DNA of 64,000 nt, from assembly GCA_004010535.1 (NCBI GenBank), contig RQYE01000001.1, forward strand, positions 1 through 64,000. Reading direction: 5' to 3'. Position numbers and translations under genes: made by a program. Positions 9,475 through 18,138 of this stretch are shown piece by piece (the first letter of the stretch is position 1; every line of letters starts with the position of its first letter). This DNA is from Coriobacteriales bacterium OH1046 (GTDB lineage Bacteria; Actinomycetota; Coriobacteriia; Coriobacteriales; Atopobiaceae). The notes beneath the pieces were generated by a model, which did no database searches, was not told the DNA's origin, and saw only the letters and a list, made by a program, of their open reading frames with translations.

Positions 9475-12168
9475 GTGGAAGAGATGGCCAAGACCTACGA
9501 CCCCAAGACCTCCGAGCCCGCGCTTGTCGAACGTTGGATGAGCGCGGGGGCCTACCAGCGCTCCAAAGGCATGGGCGATTGCACGGTGGTCATCCCGCCG
9601 CCCAACGTGACCGGCGTGCTGCATATGGGCCACGCCATGGATGACACCATCCAAGACGCCTTCGTCCGTTTCATGCGCATGCGCGGTCGTTCCACGAGAT
9701 GGATCCTCGGCACCGACCATGCCGGCATCGCCACCCAGACCAAGGTCGACAAGAAGCTTAAAGAGCAGGGCATCTCGCGCCTCGAGCTGGGCCGCGAGAG
9801 GTTCCTCGAGGCCTGCCAGGATTGGCGCCGCGAATACGGCGGTATCATCGTCGAGCAGATCAAGCGCATGGGGTGCTCGATCGACTTCGATGATGAGAAA
9901 TTCACGATGAGCCCCGAGTACGCCAAGGCGGTCCGCAAGGTGTTCTGCGACTGGTACCACGATGGCCTCATCTACCGTGGCAAGCGCATCGTCAACTGGT
10001 GTCCCAGCTGCACAACCGCCATCTCCGACGACGAGGCCGAGTATCAGAACGAGAAAGGCCATCTCTGGCACCTGCGCTATCCGCTGACCGAGCCCGTCGA
10101 CGGCGTGGAATACATCGAGGTCGCCACCACCCGTCCCGAGACCATGCTCGGCGATACGGGCATCGCGGTCTCGCCACAGGATCCCGACAAGGCCAAGTTC
10201 GTGGGCAAGACGGTTATGCTGCCCATCGTGGACCGCGAGATCCCCATCTTCGCCGACTGGCACGTCGATGCCGGTTTCGGCACGGGCTTCGTCAAGGTCA
10301 CACCCGCTCACGATCCCAACGATTTCGCCATGGGCCAAGCGCATGACCTGCCCCAGATCAACATCTTCGACGAACATGCCGTGGTGGTGGACGGCTACGG
10401 CGCGTTCTCCGGCATGGATCGCGACGAGTGCCGCGCCGCAGTCGTGGCGTGGTTCGGGGAGCACGGGCTCTTGGGCTCTATCGACGAGCACGAGCATTCC
10501 GTCATGCATTGCTACCGTTGCGATTCCACACTCGAACCCTGGCTCTCCGAGCAGTGGTTCGTGGCTGTGGACAGGCTTAAAGAGCGTGCCATCGAGGTCG
10601 TGGAGTCCGGCGAGGTCACCTTCCATCCCGCGCGTTGGACCGATACCTACCTCACATGGATGGAGAACCTCAAGGACTGGTGCATCTCGCGCCAGCTGTG
10701 GTGGGGGCACCGCATCCCGGTCTTCTACTGCGATGAGTGCGGCTGGATGGATGCGACCATGGAGGATGCGGAGGCCTGCCCGCGCTGCGGCGCCAAGGTC
10801 CGCCAGGACGAGGATGTGCTCGACACCTGGTTCTCCTCGCAGCTCTGGACCTTCGCCACGCAGGGCTGGCCCGATCACCCCGAGCAGATGGAAGGCCATC
10901 ATCCCACCAAGGTGCTGGTCACCGCCCGCGATATCATCGCCCTGTGGGTGGCGCGCATGATCATGAGCTCGCTCTACTTCACCGGCCAGATACCCTTCGA
11001 GGACGTCTACATCTACGCCACCATCCTCGCCAAGGACGGCAGCCGCATGAGCAAGTCCAAGGGCAACGGCGTCGACCCGCTCGAGCTTATGGACAAGTAC
11101 GGCGCAGATGCCATGCGCTACAACCTGCTCACGCTCATCACCAACAACCAGGATGTCAGGTTCGATGCCAACATCGACAAGGAGACGCACGTTCTCATCG
11201 ACAGCCCCCGTACCGAGCAGGCCCGTTCGTTCGTGACCAAGATCTGGAATGCGAGCCGCTTCGTCCAGATGAACCTCGCCGGCTACACGCCCGGTCCCGC
11301 CAAGGCCGAGACCCCCGAGGACGCGTGGATGCTCTCCCGCCTGGCGCGCGCGGTGCGCGAGGCCACGCGCCGGCTCGAGGGCTATGAGTTCGGCGAGTAT
11401 GCCCGTGATATCCAGGTCTTCTTCTGGAACGAGATATGCGACTGGTATATCGAGCTCTGCAAGGGCAGGCTGCTCGACGGCTCGCCCGACGAGCGCCTCC
11501 AGGTCCAGCGCAACCTGGTCTTCGTGCTCGACTGCGCCCTGCGCCTGCTGCATCCCGTGATGCCCTTCGTCACCGAGAGCGTCTGGGACAACCTTCCCGC
11601 CTCCGGCCTCGAGGCCCATGGGAGCGAGTTCCTCATGCTTGCCGCATGGCCCGAGCCCGCTGCGTTCGAGGGCTACGTCGACGAGTCGGCGGAGTACGAC
11701 TTCGAACTGGCCAAGGGCCTCATCTCCACGGTGCGCTCCACGAGGGCGCGCTACCGCCTCTCACCCAAGACCGCGCTGCGCGTGGAGGTCCGCTGCGCTT
11801 CTCGGGAGATCGCCGCATCCCTTGGCGCCCAGAACGAGTTCATCCGCAAGGTCGGTTTCGTGAGCGAGCTGGTGGTGGCGACTTCCGAGGAGTTCGCCGA
11901 GCCCTCCGGTGCCGTCCAGGTCCATGGTTCCGACTTCGATGCGTTCGTGGTCGTAGGCGATCTTGTCGATCTCGCCGCCGAGGCGGCTCGTCTTAAAAAG
12001 GAGCTCGAGAAAGCGCGGAAGGAGCTCGAGGGCGTCCAGCGCACCCTCGCCAACGAGGGCTTCATCGCCAAGGCCGCTCCCGATGTCATCGAGAAGAAGA
12101 GGGGACGCCAAGACGAGCTCGTGCAGACCGTTAAGACGCTCACGGCCCAGATGGCTGACCTCACGTAG
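9475..12168 (+). CDS. valS: Valyl-tRNA synthetase
   Basis: This class I synthetase charges tRNA-Val and edits Thr. It is about 897 aa, full length. Visible are the N-terminal HMGHA (HIGH motif), the editing domain with TTRPETMLGDT, the RMSKSKGN KMSKS loop and a C-terminal coiled-coil arm rich in Lys/Glu. GTG 9475 lies 11 nt after GAGGAG; ATG 9484, giving the common MAKTYDP start, is an equally good choice. I looked for a T-box in the short 5' region and found none. A strong terminator follows. Confidence 0.97.
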   Translation: MEEMAKTYDPKTSEPALVERWMSAGAYQRSKGMGDCTVVIPPPNVTGVLHMGHAMDDTIQDAFVRFMRMRGRSTRWILGTDHAGIATQTKVDKKLKEQGISRLELGRERFLEACQDWRREYGGIIVEQIKRMGCSIDFDDEKFTMSPEYAKAVRKVFCDWYHDGLIYRGKRIVNWCPSCTTAISDDEAEYQNEKGHLWHLRYPLTEPVDGVEYIEVATTRPETMLGDTGIAVSPQDPDKAKFVGKTVMLPIVDREIPIFADWHVDAGFGTGFVKVTPAHDPNDFAMGQAHDLPQINIFDEHAVVVDGYGAFSGMDRDECRAAVVAWFGEHGLLGSIDEHEHSVMHCYRCDSTLEPWLSEQWFVAVDRLKERAIEVVESGEVTFHPARWTDTYLTWMENLKDWCISRQLWWGHRIPVFYCDECGWMDATMEDAEACPRCGAKVRQDEDVLDTWFSSQLWTFATQGWPDHPEQMEGHHPTKVLVTARDIIALWVARMIMSSLYFTGQIPFEDVYIYATILAKDGSRMSKSKGNGVDPLELMDKYGADAMRYNLLTLITNNQDVRFDANIDKETHVLIDSPRTEQARSFVTKIWNASRFVQMNLAGYTPGPAKAETPEDAWMLSRLARAVREATRRLEGYEFGEYARDIQVFFWNEICDWYIELCKGRLLDGSPDERLQVQRNLVFVLDCALRLLHPVMPFVTESVWDNLPASGLEAHGSEFLMLAAWPEPAAFEGYVDESAEYDFELAKGLISTVRSTRARYRLSPKTALRVEVRCASREIAASLGAQNEFIRKVGFVSELVVATSEEFAEPSGAVQVHGSDFDAFVVVGDLVDLAAEAARLKKELEKARKELEGVQRTLANEGFIAKAAPDVIEKKRGRQDELVQTVKTLTAQMADLT

Positions 12169-12195
12169 GACGACTGGCTCTAGCGCATAAGCGAG

Positions 12196-12228
12196 CCGTC
12201 CCGAGCCATGGTGCTCGGGACGGTTTTT
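12196..12228 (+). terminator. Rho-independent terminator of valS
   Basis: CCGTCCCGAGC and GCTCGGGACGG form an 11-bp perfect stem around CATGGT, followed by TTTTT. It starts 27 nt after the valS stop. Confidence 0.93.
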
Positions 12229-12230
12229 CG

Positions 12231-12593
12231 TGACGAGAGGACGGGGTTGCCGCGCTTGCGGAAAGCGATGGCAGCCTGCCGTCCTACGCTCGGCAGGCCC
12301 TCGTCTACGGCGATGGGGCGAGTTCCCATCACGTCGCACCCGGCGAGGTGGAGGACACCGACCTCAGACTCGTCATGGTCGAGCTGCGCGTGAGGAACAT
12401 GGGAGAAAGCCAATGCGGAGACCTTCTGTTCGTCGGCAGCCAGCTCGTCTTTATCGACTCTACCCTTGCTGAGGACTCGTCGGTGAGGGCCTACGACAGA
12501 CCTTCTGAGGTGAGATTGCTCATGCTGGACGGCCTCCCCGTATACTTCGATGGGACGGTCGGTGGCCGCGACTTCCGCGTGACAAGGGGATAG
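12231..12593 (+). pseudogene. Gene fragment with no start, ended by a repeat
   Basis: A plus-strand frame is open from the TGA at 12231-12233 to the TAG at 12591-12593 and has coding-like composition (EDTDLRLVMVELRVRNMGE, then DLLFVGSQLVFIDST). It resembles the beta-sandwich domain of small secreted actinobacterial lipoproteins, where a phrase like VVELRVRNTG is common; this match is from memory and weak. There is no signal peptide, no start with a ribosome site, and the frame begins just after the valS terminator. Its stop lies inside the half palindrome at 12579-12607. It looks like the middle of a gene that lost both ends. A 187-codon frame on the other strand was judged a shadow. Confidence 0.45.
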
Positions 12594-12607
12594 GTCATTT
12601 GTCACGG
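12579..12607. repeat. Half copy of the GGGGACAGGTCATTTGTCAC palindrome
   Basis: GTGACAAGGGGATAGGTCATTTGTCACGG matches one arm of the elements at 5404 and 41551, with T in place of C in the ACAGGT core, but no opposite arm follows. It directly abuts the gene fragment to its left, suggesting insertion or recombination at this spot. Confidence 0.8.
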
Positions 12608-12741
12608 GCCGATATGGTCTCGATCGATCTGAGGGGTAACCATGCGTTTTGCCCGACACGATGCCGGATACTCCCGATGATATCTTTTTGCGAGAGTGGA
12701 GTCGGCACAAAACGTGTCGGATCCCGAGCAAGGAGGAAACC

Positions 12742-12957
12742 ATGGGCTATTCCATCGACGACAAATGCAAGAAGCTCGCCAAGTGCCCCGAGGCGGCTGC
12801 GATCATCACCGAATATTCGCCAGGATTCACCACCGATCCCCAGATGAAGATGGTCATGGGCCTGACCCTGCGCAAACTTGCCAGCTTCCCGCAGGCCAAG
12901 GACCTCGCCGACAACCTCGATGCCATCGATGAGCGTCTGAGGGCCATCGAAGACTGA
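12742..12957 (+). CDS. Small helical protein of 71 aa, function unknown
   Basis: The start ATG 12742 follows AAGGAGG by 5 nt, a strong site. The peptide begins MGYSIDDKCKKLAKCPEAAA and has the phrases MKMVMGLTLRKLASFPQA and a helical C-terminus. It resembles a short helical module that I recall at the C-terminal end of some clostridial and actinobacterial sugar enzymes and hydrolases, here standing alone; the match is from memory. It has no membrane segment or signal peptide, and two Cys at residues 9 and 15. An inverted repeat, CCGACACG (12653-12660) and CGTGTCGG (12713-12720), lies upstream and may be regulatory. It faces the convergent PucR-type gene. No function is claimed. Confidence 0.75.
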   Translation: MGYSIDDKCKKLAKCPEAAAIITEYSPGFTTDPQMKMVMGLTLRKLASFPQAKDLADNLDAIDERLRAIED

Positions 12958-13002
12958 GCTGTCGGTGGGGCGGTCTCTCCAGGCGACTGCCCATCCGCTC
13001 GG

Positions 13003-14535
13003 TTACACAGCGACCTTATCCCAAATCTGCATCGCCTTGAGGAGCATCCGGATGCGCAGCTGCTCATCGGGATCGTCGAGATCGACCTCCAACGTGCGTT
13101 TGATGCGCGAGAGGCGTTCGAGCAGCGTGCTTCTGTGAACATAGAGCTCGGATGCCGTTTTCGTGATGCTCAGATTGTTCTCGAGATAGCTCCTCAGGGT
13201 TTCGATGTAGCTCGTGGGCGAGCCCGTATCATGCTCCATGAGGCGCACGAGTCCGGGAGGGCAGAGCATCTGGAGCGGAAGCTCCCCTAAAGATCCGATG
13301 ATCATATCCGCGAGGGCCTGATCTTGGAAGACGTGGAGAGGATCGTCCGGTGCGAAGAGCAGGCCATTTTCGAGGGCGATGTTCGCTTCGAGATAGTAGA
13401 GACGTGCCTGGAGGAGATCGCCGACTGGATCGGATAGGCCGGCGGACATACCCATCGTGCTGGTGAACGGCTTGAGCGCTGCCCGTATGGCCTCGGTATA
13501 TGGAATGGATCGGTCAAGCTCGTCAAGATCGATGAATGCCACGACCGAGTTCCCGTGATGTTCGAACGTGAGGCTTTTGGGAAACGCGCCCTCGATCATG
13601 TTGCGGATATAGCCTACGGGCAGGTTCGCAAGGCGATTCGATACCTTGAGGCGCATGCAGATGAAGGAGCGCTGGCTTGCAGCCTTCTCGAAGATGCTCT
13701 TTCCCACCGGATCGAGCGGGTATCCCTCGACAAGATCTTGGACGGCGCGGCGCATGGTTCCCTTATCGTCCGCCTCGAAGGAGGCAAGCTGCTCGAATGC
13801 ACCCAAGACGAACGAGCCGAGGACCTCGAGCACGGGTTTGTCGCTCGGGCGGTAGGAGCGGGAGCTGTACCGTATGGTGACGCAACCCGTGTATCCCCCA
13901 TCCGTGTAGAGGTTGTAGTTGAGCGTCGATTCGCCAAGCAAATCGATGATGAACGGTTCCCGCTTCTCCATCGAGAGGTCGTGGAGACTCAGGAATTGGT
14001 CGAAGGAATCGATGCTCAGATTTTGGAACCCGTTCCGGTCCCCATTACTTGGAGGGAAGAGGGTATTGTGGTCGGAGAAGCCGATGACCTTGAAGTCTTT
14101 GTCGATCGCGAGGAGCTCGGAATCGAGGAGGGATTCGGAGCGCGTGAGCATGCGCGAGACATCCCCGGTATCGTCGAGGATATGGGCGAGATCGTATTCC
14201 CAGGCATCGTAGGTATCGTAGATGCCCTGCACCGTGTTGAAAAGCATGTAGAGATCGCAGGCCCCTTCAATCTGTATGACGCAGCAACGTTCCCGATAGC
14301 GCCTGAGGCGGGAGGACGATCCGATGCAGATGATGACGGCACCTATCTCCGCATGCGCACGCTGAGGGAGACGCTCGGCGCGTACGATGGTGAGCGTTCC
14401 GGCTTTGAAGGGACGTTCCATTCCCTCGTAGAGAAGGGGCCTGCCGAGCAGGAGCCTCTCCTCCTTAGGCCCCTCCATATGGGCCGCGAACCTGATGGGT
14501 AGGTTATCGAAGATGATATCCGCGTTGAGTTTCAA
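13003..14535 (-). CDS. PucR-type transcription regulator with C-terminal HTH
   Basis: It is a DNA-binding regulator of about 510 aa. The C-terminal 60 residues are the PucR helix-turn-helix: LENNLSITKTASELYVHRST followed by LLERLSRIKRTL. The N-terminal 300 residues are a sensor region of no family I can name; the middle has GGDEF-like/CdaR-type spacing but no recognisable catalytic motif. TTG 14535 (MKLNADIIF) follows a GGGGG stretch; TTG 14541 is an alternative. It is divergent from the V4R/GcvT/SDR operon across a 264-bp region, the usual arrangement when a PucR/CdaR-type regulator controls the neighbouring catabolic genes. The inducer is unknown. Confidence 0.82.
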   Translation of the reverse strand: MKLNADIIFDNLPIRFAAHMEGPKEERLLLGRPLLYEGMERPFKAGTLTIVRAERLPQRAHAEIGAVIICIGSSSRLRRYRERCCVIQIEGACDLYMLFNTVQGIYDTYDAWEYDLAHILDDTGDVSRMLTRSESLLDSELLAIDKDFKVIGFSDHNTLFPPSNGDRNGFQNLSIDSFDQFLSLHDLSMEKREPFIIDLLGESTLNYNLYTDGGYTGCVTIRYSSRSYRPSDKPVLEVLGSFVLGAFEQLASFEADDKGTMRRAVQDLVEGYPLDPVGKSIFEKAASQRSFICMRLKVSNRLANLPVGYIRNMIEGAFPKSLTFEHHGNSVVAFIDLDELDRSIPYTEAIRAALKPFTSTMGMSAGLSDPVGDLLQARLYYLEANIALENGLLFAPDDPLHVFQDQALADMIIGSLGELPLQMLCPPGLVRLMEHDTGSPTSYIETLRSYLENNLSITKTASELYVHRSTLLERLSRIKRTLEVDLDDPDEQLRIRMLLKAMQIWDKVAV

Positions 14536-14799
14536 TCCCAACCCCCAAAAAATGTAGGTCGAACAGGGCCATGCGTCTGTTGATCCAATGTGCAGACTAC
14601 GCGTGTCCAAGTATGGATTACCACATATATGCCCATGGAAGGGTGCCGTCGCTCGGCGGACGGCATGGGTGCACCACCCCTCATCTTGCAGGGGCAGGGG
14701 GAGTATTTCCCCGCATAGTGCCTGCTTGGCAGCATGCTCCAGCACTATGAGGATGGTAGCAGCACAGTTTTGGTAATTTGCCACGACGAGGGAGGGGAT
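14536..14799. promoter_or_regulatory. Divergent control region between the regulator and the three-gene operon
   Basis: This 264-bp gap has no convincing gene. It holds an inverted repeat, TGCCGTC (14644-14650) and GACGGCA (14659-14665), and a second hairpin-like stretch, CCCCTCATCTTGCAGGGG, near 14677. The AT-rich block CCACATATATG near 14622 could hold promoter elements. A strong ribosome site, GAGGGAGGGG, precedes ATG 14800. These are candidates for regulator binding; none is proven. Confidence 0.5.
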
Positions 14800-16029
14800 A
14801 TGGCGCTGCTCGAGCACGTCGGCACCCATCGCGGTGTCGAGACCGCTTTTGGCAAGATCATTCCAGAAAAGGAAGCCTATTCGTACTGTCTGAGGACCAT
14901 CGCGGCCTTCTCGGCCAACATCTTCCAGGTGATGCGCATCCTAAACGATAGCTGGGAGGACCGCACCGAGGCCATCACCGAGATCGCCAACATGATGAAC
15001 TGCGCGGCATGCGCAGGAGGAGAGGACGAGCTCTTCCAGTACCTGAATGCGTTCTACGACGATTGGAACATTCCCGAGCTGGTTAAACGATCGGCGTGGA
15101 TCGGAGCCATCTGGGGCGACTATGGCGACGAGGCGGAGGACATGGCCGGTCGCGTCATCCAGTTCACCGAGCATCGCGTCGAGAAAGAGCTCGACACGTG
15201 TCCGTGGGATATCGTCGGCTCCGAGATGTGCAACATGACCACGGGCATGTTCACGGCGAACTTCGATATAGCGGCAGGCGGCGAGCATGGCAAGATCACC
15301 AACGACGTACAACTCAATATGTGCGAGGCGCGGGGGTGCGGCAACCCGCACTGCCGCGTGGTGGCCGAGCGCCTCGATCATTTCGGTCTCGAACGCCAAG
15401 GGTGGCTCGACCATCGCGGGCAAGCGCATGCACCCGTGCACGATACGCCGCCCGAGCGGCGCGTGAAGCACGGTCAGGGTCTGCGCAACGGCCAGTATGT
15501 GCAGGCCTTCGGCGAGGAGAACCCGCTTGAGTGGCAGTACAGGTGGGTTGCCCAGATGGGCTGGGTCTGGTCGGTCAGCTTCCCGCTCATCGCCATCCGC
15601 GATATGGCCGAGGATGACGACGAGTTCGAGCGCATCTTGAAGACCGTCTTCGCCACGGCTGGCAAGAACTCCTTCATCGATTTCTTCGCACGCGAAGGTC
15701 TGCGCAACTGGCTCGAGATTCCCCGCGAGATCGGTGACGACGACCCGCGCGTCATGGGCGCCTACATCTCCGCAGTGCTCGGGTGCCAGCTGGTTCCCTT
15801 CGAATGGGAGGCCTTCGACGGCGAGGGCGTCGAGATCCGCGTAAACCAGGAAACGTTCACCGGCCGCTTCGAGATGGCCCCGCTCGATGAGATCACCTTG
15901 GGGTACGAGGCGCAGTGGAACGGCGCCTGCCATACGCTCGTGAGCCCCGAGTGGAGCGTCTGGATCGACGAGGACGACGACGATTTCATCATCACCGTGG
16001 GCCGCAAGATCGACGATCGCGCGCTCTAA
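14800..16029 (+). CDS. Uncharacterised protein with a V4R-like cysteine motif
   Basis: The 409-aa cytosolic protein has no signal peptide. Residues 1-195 resemble the small-molecule-binding V4R domain found in XylR-type sensors and in bacteriochlorophyll 4-vinyl reductases: a helical region followed by MCEARGCGNPHCRVVAE with C175, C180, H184 and C185, which could bind a metal or ligand. The C-terminal half (residues 220-409) is acidic and Trp-rich and matches nothing I know. It is first in an operon 16 bp ahead of a GcvT-like gene and 1.0 kb ahead of an SDR. A substrate-binding or catalytic partner of those enzymes is plausible; the family call is from motif resemblance only. Confidence 0.6.
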   Translation: MALLEHVGTHRGVETAFGKIIPEKEAYSYCLRTIAAFSANIFQVMRILNDSWEDRTEAITEIANMMNCAACAGGEDELFQYLNAFYDDWNIPELVKRSAWIGAIWGDYGDEAEDMAGRVIQFTEHRVEKELDTCPWDIVGSEMCNMTTGMFTANFDIAAGGEHGKITNDVQLNMCEARGCGNPHCRVVAERLDHFGLERQGWLDHRGQAHAPVHDTPPERRVKHGQGLRNGQYVQAFGEENPLEWQYRWVAQMGWVWSVSFPLIAIRDMAEDDDEFERILKTVFATAGKNSFIDFFAREGLRNWLEIPREIGDDDPRVMGAYISAVLGCQLVPFEWEAFDGEGVEIRVNQETFTGRFEMAPLDEITLGYEAQWNGACHTLVSPEWSVWIDEDDDDFIITVGRKIDDRAL

Positions 16030-16045
16030 GAGGGGAGTGGTAGAC

Positions 16046-17041
16046 ATGCTGTTCAGGGAAGACGAGGTCGCCCGTTTTGAAGCCAAGGCCGTGCGCGAGA
16101 ACGCAGGCTGGTATCGCTGGACGCACGATCTGGTGGAGGTGGCGGGGCCGGATGCCGAGGGCTTTCTCGATTGGATGCTCGTGAATCGCATCGCCGATAC
16201 GCCCGAGGGCCGTGGCAAGTACACCACCATGCTCGACGAGCGCGGCGAGATCATCGACGATCTCGTGGCGTTCAATCGCGGTGGCGGCACCTGGTGGCTC
16301 TCCACGCTCTACGGGCCGCATGCAGTGCGCTGGTTCGATGCGCACAAGGAGGGGTATGACGTTACGTATGAGGACATCACGCAGGCATGGGACATGTACG
16401 CAGTGCAGGGCCCCAATTCCGCGAAGGTGATGGAAGTCCTGCTCGATGAGCCTGTGGACGGGCTCAAGCGTTTCCAGATCGCCGAGAACCGCGTGGACGA
16501 CATCGGGGTGGCCGTGGATCGCGGTGGTTTCACGGGCGAGCTCGGCTATGAGATCTATTGCAGGCGCGAGGACTCCATCGCCGTGGCAGGGGCTATCGCA
16601 GCAGCCGCTGTGCAGTTCGATGCTCCGCGCCTCACCACCCTCGAGGTCTATGTGCGCTCCCTTCCCATGGAGAAGGGGCTGGCACTCAGGCAGGACTACA
16701 AGGGCCTTACGCCTTACGAGGCCAATCTCGGCTGGTCGGTGCATCTGGACAAGGATTTCCTCGGTAAGGACGCGCTCGCCGCCGTGCACGAGGCGGGAGA
16801 GAAGCGCGCCTTCGTGGGGCTCGAGATCGGGCGCGCGAGCTATGAGGACATCGCGCAGAAGGAGATCATTCGCAAGCGCGGTGTGCCTTGCGGCTACGTC
16901 ACGCAGATGATCTACGGCTATACCGTCGATCGCAACATCGGTTTCGGCGTGGTGGATGCCGAGAAGTGTCCCGTCGGCACGCGTGTGACCATCGGTCCCA
17001 ACGACAGCCCCGCCATCGTCGTCGAGCCCAAGTGGTGCTAG
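16046..17041 (+). CDS. GcvT-fold folate-binding protein (aminomethyltransferase or THF-dependent demethylase-like)
   Basis: The 331-aa product has the aminomethyltransferase fold used by T-protein of glycine cleavage, DmdA and the THF-dependent aryl O-demethylases LigM and DesA. Visible are GEIIDDL with the key Asp pair D71/D72, FTGELGYEIYC with the folate-binding Glu at 165 and 169, and the block LTPYEANLGWSVHLDKDFLG. ATG 16046 lies 8 nt after AGGGGAG. No gcvH or gcvP is nearby, so a glycine cleavage role is unlikely. Transfer of a methyl or methylene group from an unknown substrate to tetrahydrofolate is the best guess. It is the middle gene of the PucR-linked operon. Confidence 0.8.
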   Translation: MLFREDEVARFEAKAVRENAGWYRWTHDLVEVAGPDAEGFLDWMLVNRIADTPEGRGKYTTMLDERGEIIDDLVAFNRGGGTWWLSTLYGPHAVRWFDAHKEGYDVTYEDITQAWDMYAVQGPNSAKVMEVLLDEPVDGLKRFQIAENRVDDIGVAVDRGGFTGELGYEIYCRREDSIAVAGAIAAAAVQFDAPRLTTLEVYVRSLPMEKGLALRQDYKGLTPYEANLGWSVHLDKDFLGKDALAAVHEAGEKRAFVGLEIGRASYEDIAQKEIIRKRGVPCGYVTQMIYGYTVDRNIGFGVVDAEKCPVGTRVTIGPNDSPAIVVEPKWC

Positions 17042-17052
17042 GGAGGCAGCTC

Positions 17053-17871
17053 ATGAGCACTAACAAGGATAGGACCATCCTCGTCGTGGGCGGTGCCTGC
17101 GGGATGGGCGCCGAGACGGTGACGAGGCTCTATCGCGAAGGAGCCAAGCTCATCGTGCTCGACCTCAACGAGGAAGCGTGGGAGGAGCTCGTCGAGGACG
17201 AGAAGCTCGAGGGCGGTCCCGGCACCATCGATTTCGTGGGCGGCGACGTGAACGATGCGCCCGTCCGCCAAGCGGCCATCGATATCGTGCGGAAGAAGTA
17301 CGGCACCCTCGACAGCCTGCTTTACATCGCGGGCGTGCTCGACCTCATGTGCCCCGCGCACAAGACCGATGACGAGCTGTGGGACTACGTCATGGACGTC
17401 AATGTGAACAGTGCTTTCCGCATGTGCCGCGACTGCCTGCCGCTGCTCTGGGACCATGAGGGCCTGCCCGCCAGCATCGTCATCGTGGGCTCGGTGGGCG
17501 GGCAGGTGGGCAGCTCCGCCGGCGCGGCCTACATTACATCCAAGCACGCGGTGCTCGGCCTCGCACGCAACCTCGCGCACAGCTACCGCTTCCGCAATGT
17601 GCGCACCAACGTGGTGAACCCCGGTGCCTGCGTGACCGATATCCTCGCCAACGCCATGGAGAGATGGCCCGATCGCGACGTGATGGACCTCGAGGGCAAC
17701 GAGCTCTACAACATGCGCGGCGCGGTGTCGCTCGGCAAGGACTACGACGGCAACAACATGACGGGCTGGCCTGCCGACATCGCCAACGCGATCCTCTTCC
17801 TCATCTCCGACGAGGCGCACTACATCAACGGCGCCCAACTCAACGTGGATGGCGGCTGGACGAGCTTCTAA
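17053..17871 (+). CDS. Short-chain dehydrogenase/reductase
   Basis: A 272-aa classical SDR. The coenzyme site is TILVVGGACGMGAET (G13 to G19 region), the catalytic Ser is S147 in VIVGSVGG, and Y160xxxK164 lies in AAYITSKHA. The acidic D35 after the second strand (LIVLDLNE) favours NAD. The C-terminal half has a stretch (MERWPDRDVM) that may shape the substrate pocket; the substrate is not predictable. ATG 17053 follows GGGAGG. It is third in the operon with the GcvT-like gene, and likely oxidises or reduces the same compound. Confidence 0.88.
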   Translation: MSTNKDRTILVVGGACGMGAETVTRLYREGAKLIVLDLNEEAWEELVEDEKLEGGPGTIDFVGGDVNDAPVRQAAIDIVRKKYGTLDSLLYIAGVLDLMCPAHKTDDELWDYVMDVNVNSAFRMCRDCLPLLWDHEGLPASIVIVGSVGGQVGSSAGAAYITSKHAVLGLARNLAHSYRFRNVRTNVVNPGACVTDILANAMERWPDRDVMDLEGNELYNMRGAVSLGKDYDGNNMTGWPADIANAILFLISDEAHYINGAQLNVDGGWTSF

Positions 17872-18138
17872 GGGAGGACGCACATCGTCGGACGGTGCTT
17901 GCCCCGTCTGGCTGCAAAGGTGCGAGCAAGAATTATTTCGGTAGCATGCACGCCGTCTCCCCTGATCGAAAGCGACACCAACGCCACCATATCCGTTGGG
18001 TCAGCCGTTGCGCGATAATCGTCGAGGCAAGGGACGATGGACACGGCCCTCCGCGGTTCGGGGAGGGCCGGCGGTGCCGCTCGCAGGCAACAGCTCGCAG
18101 TCCCATCTTCTTCGGCGTCGTCCGTTCCCCGTGGATTC
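17872..18138. other. Gap between SDR and GH32: orphan SD and a hairpin
   Basis: GGGAGGA (17872-17878) lies just after the SDR stop, spaced as in this operon's other genes, but no start codon follows, so a fourth gene may have been lost. Further on, GGCCCTCC (18045-18052) and GGAGGGCC (18062-18069) form an 8-bp hairpin without a T-run, between two convergent genes. No coding frame stands out. Confidence 0.5.

Noticed and set aside
12180-12743. A 187-codon minus-strand frame over the gene fragment
   Set aside because: No ribosome site at a usable start, no recognisable motif, and it reads through the valS terminator and the half palindrome. The plus-strand frame has better coding character.
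16046-17041. Glycine cleavage T-protein
   Set aside because: The fold matches GcvT, but gcvH and gcvP are absent and the partners are a V4R-like protein and an SDR, so a dedicated glycine cleavage role is not supported.
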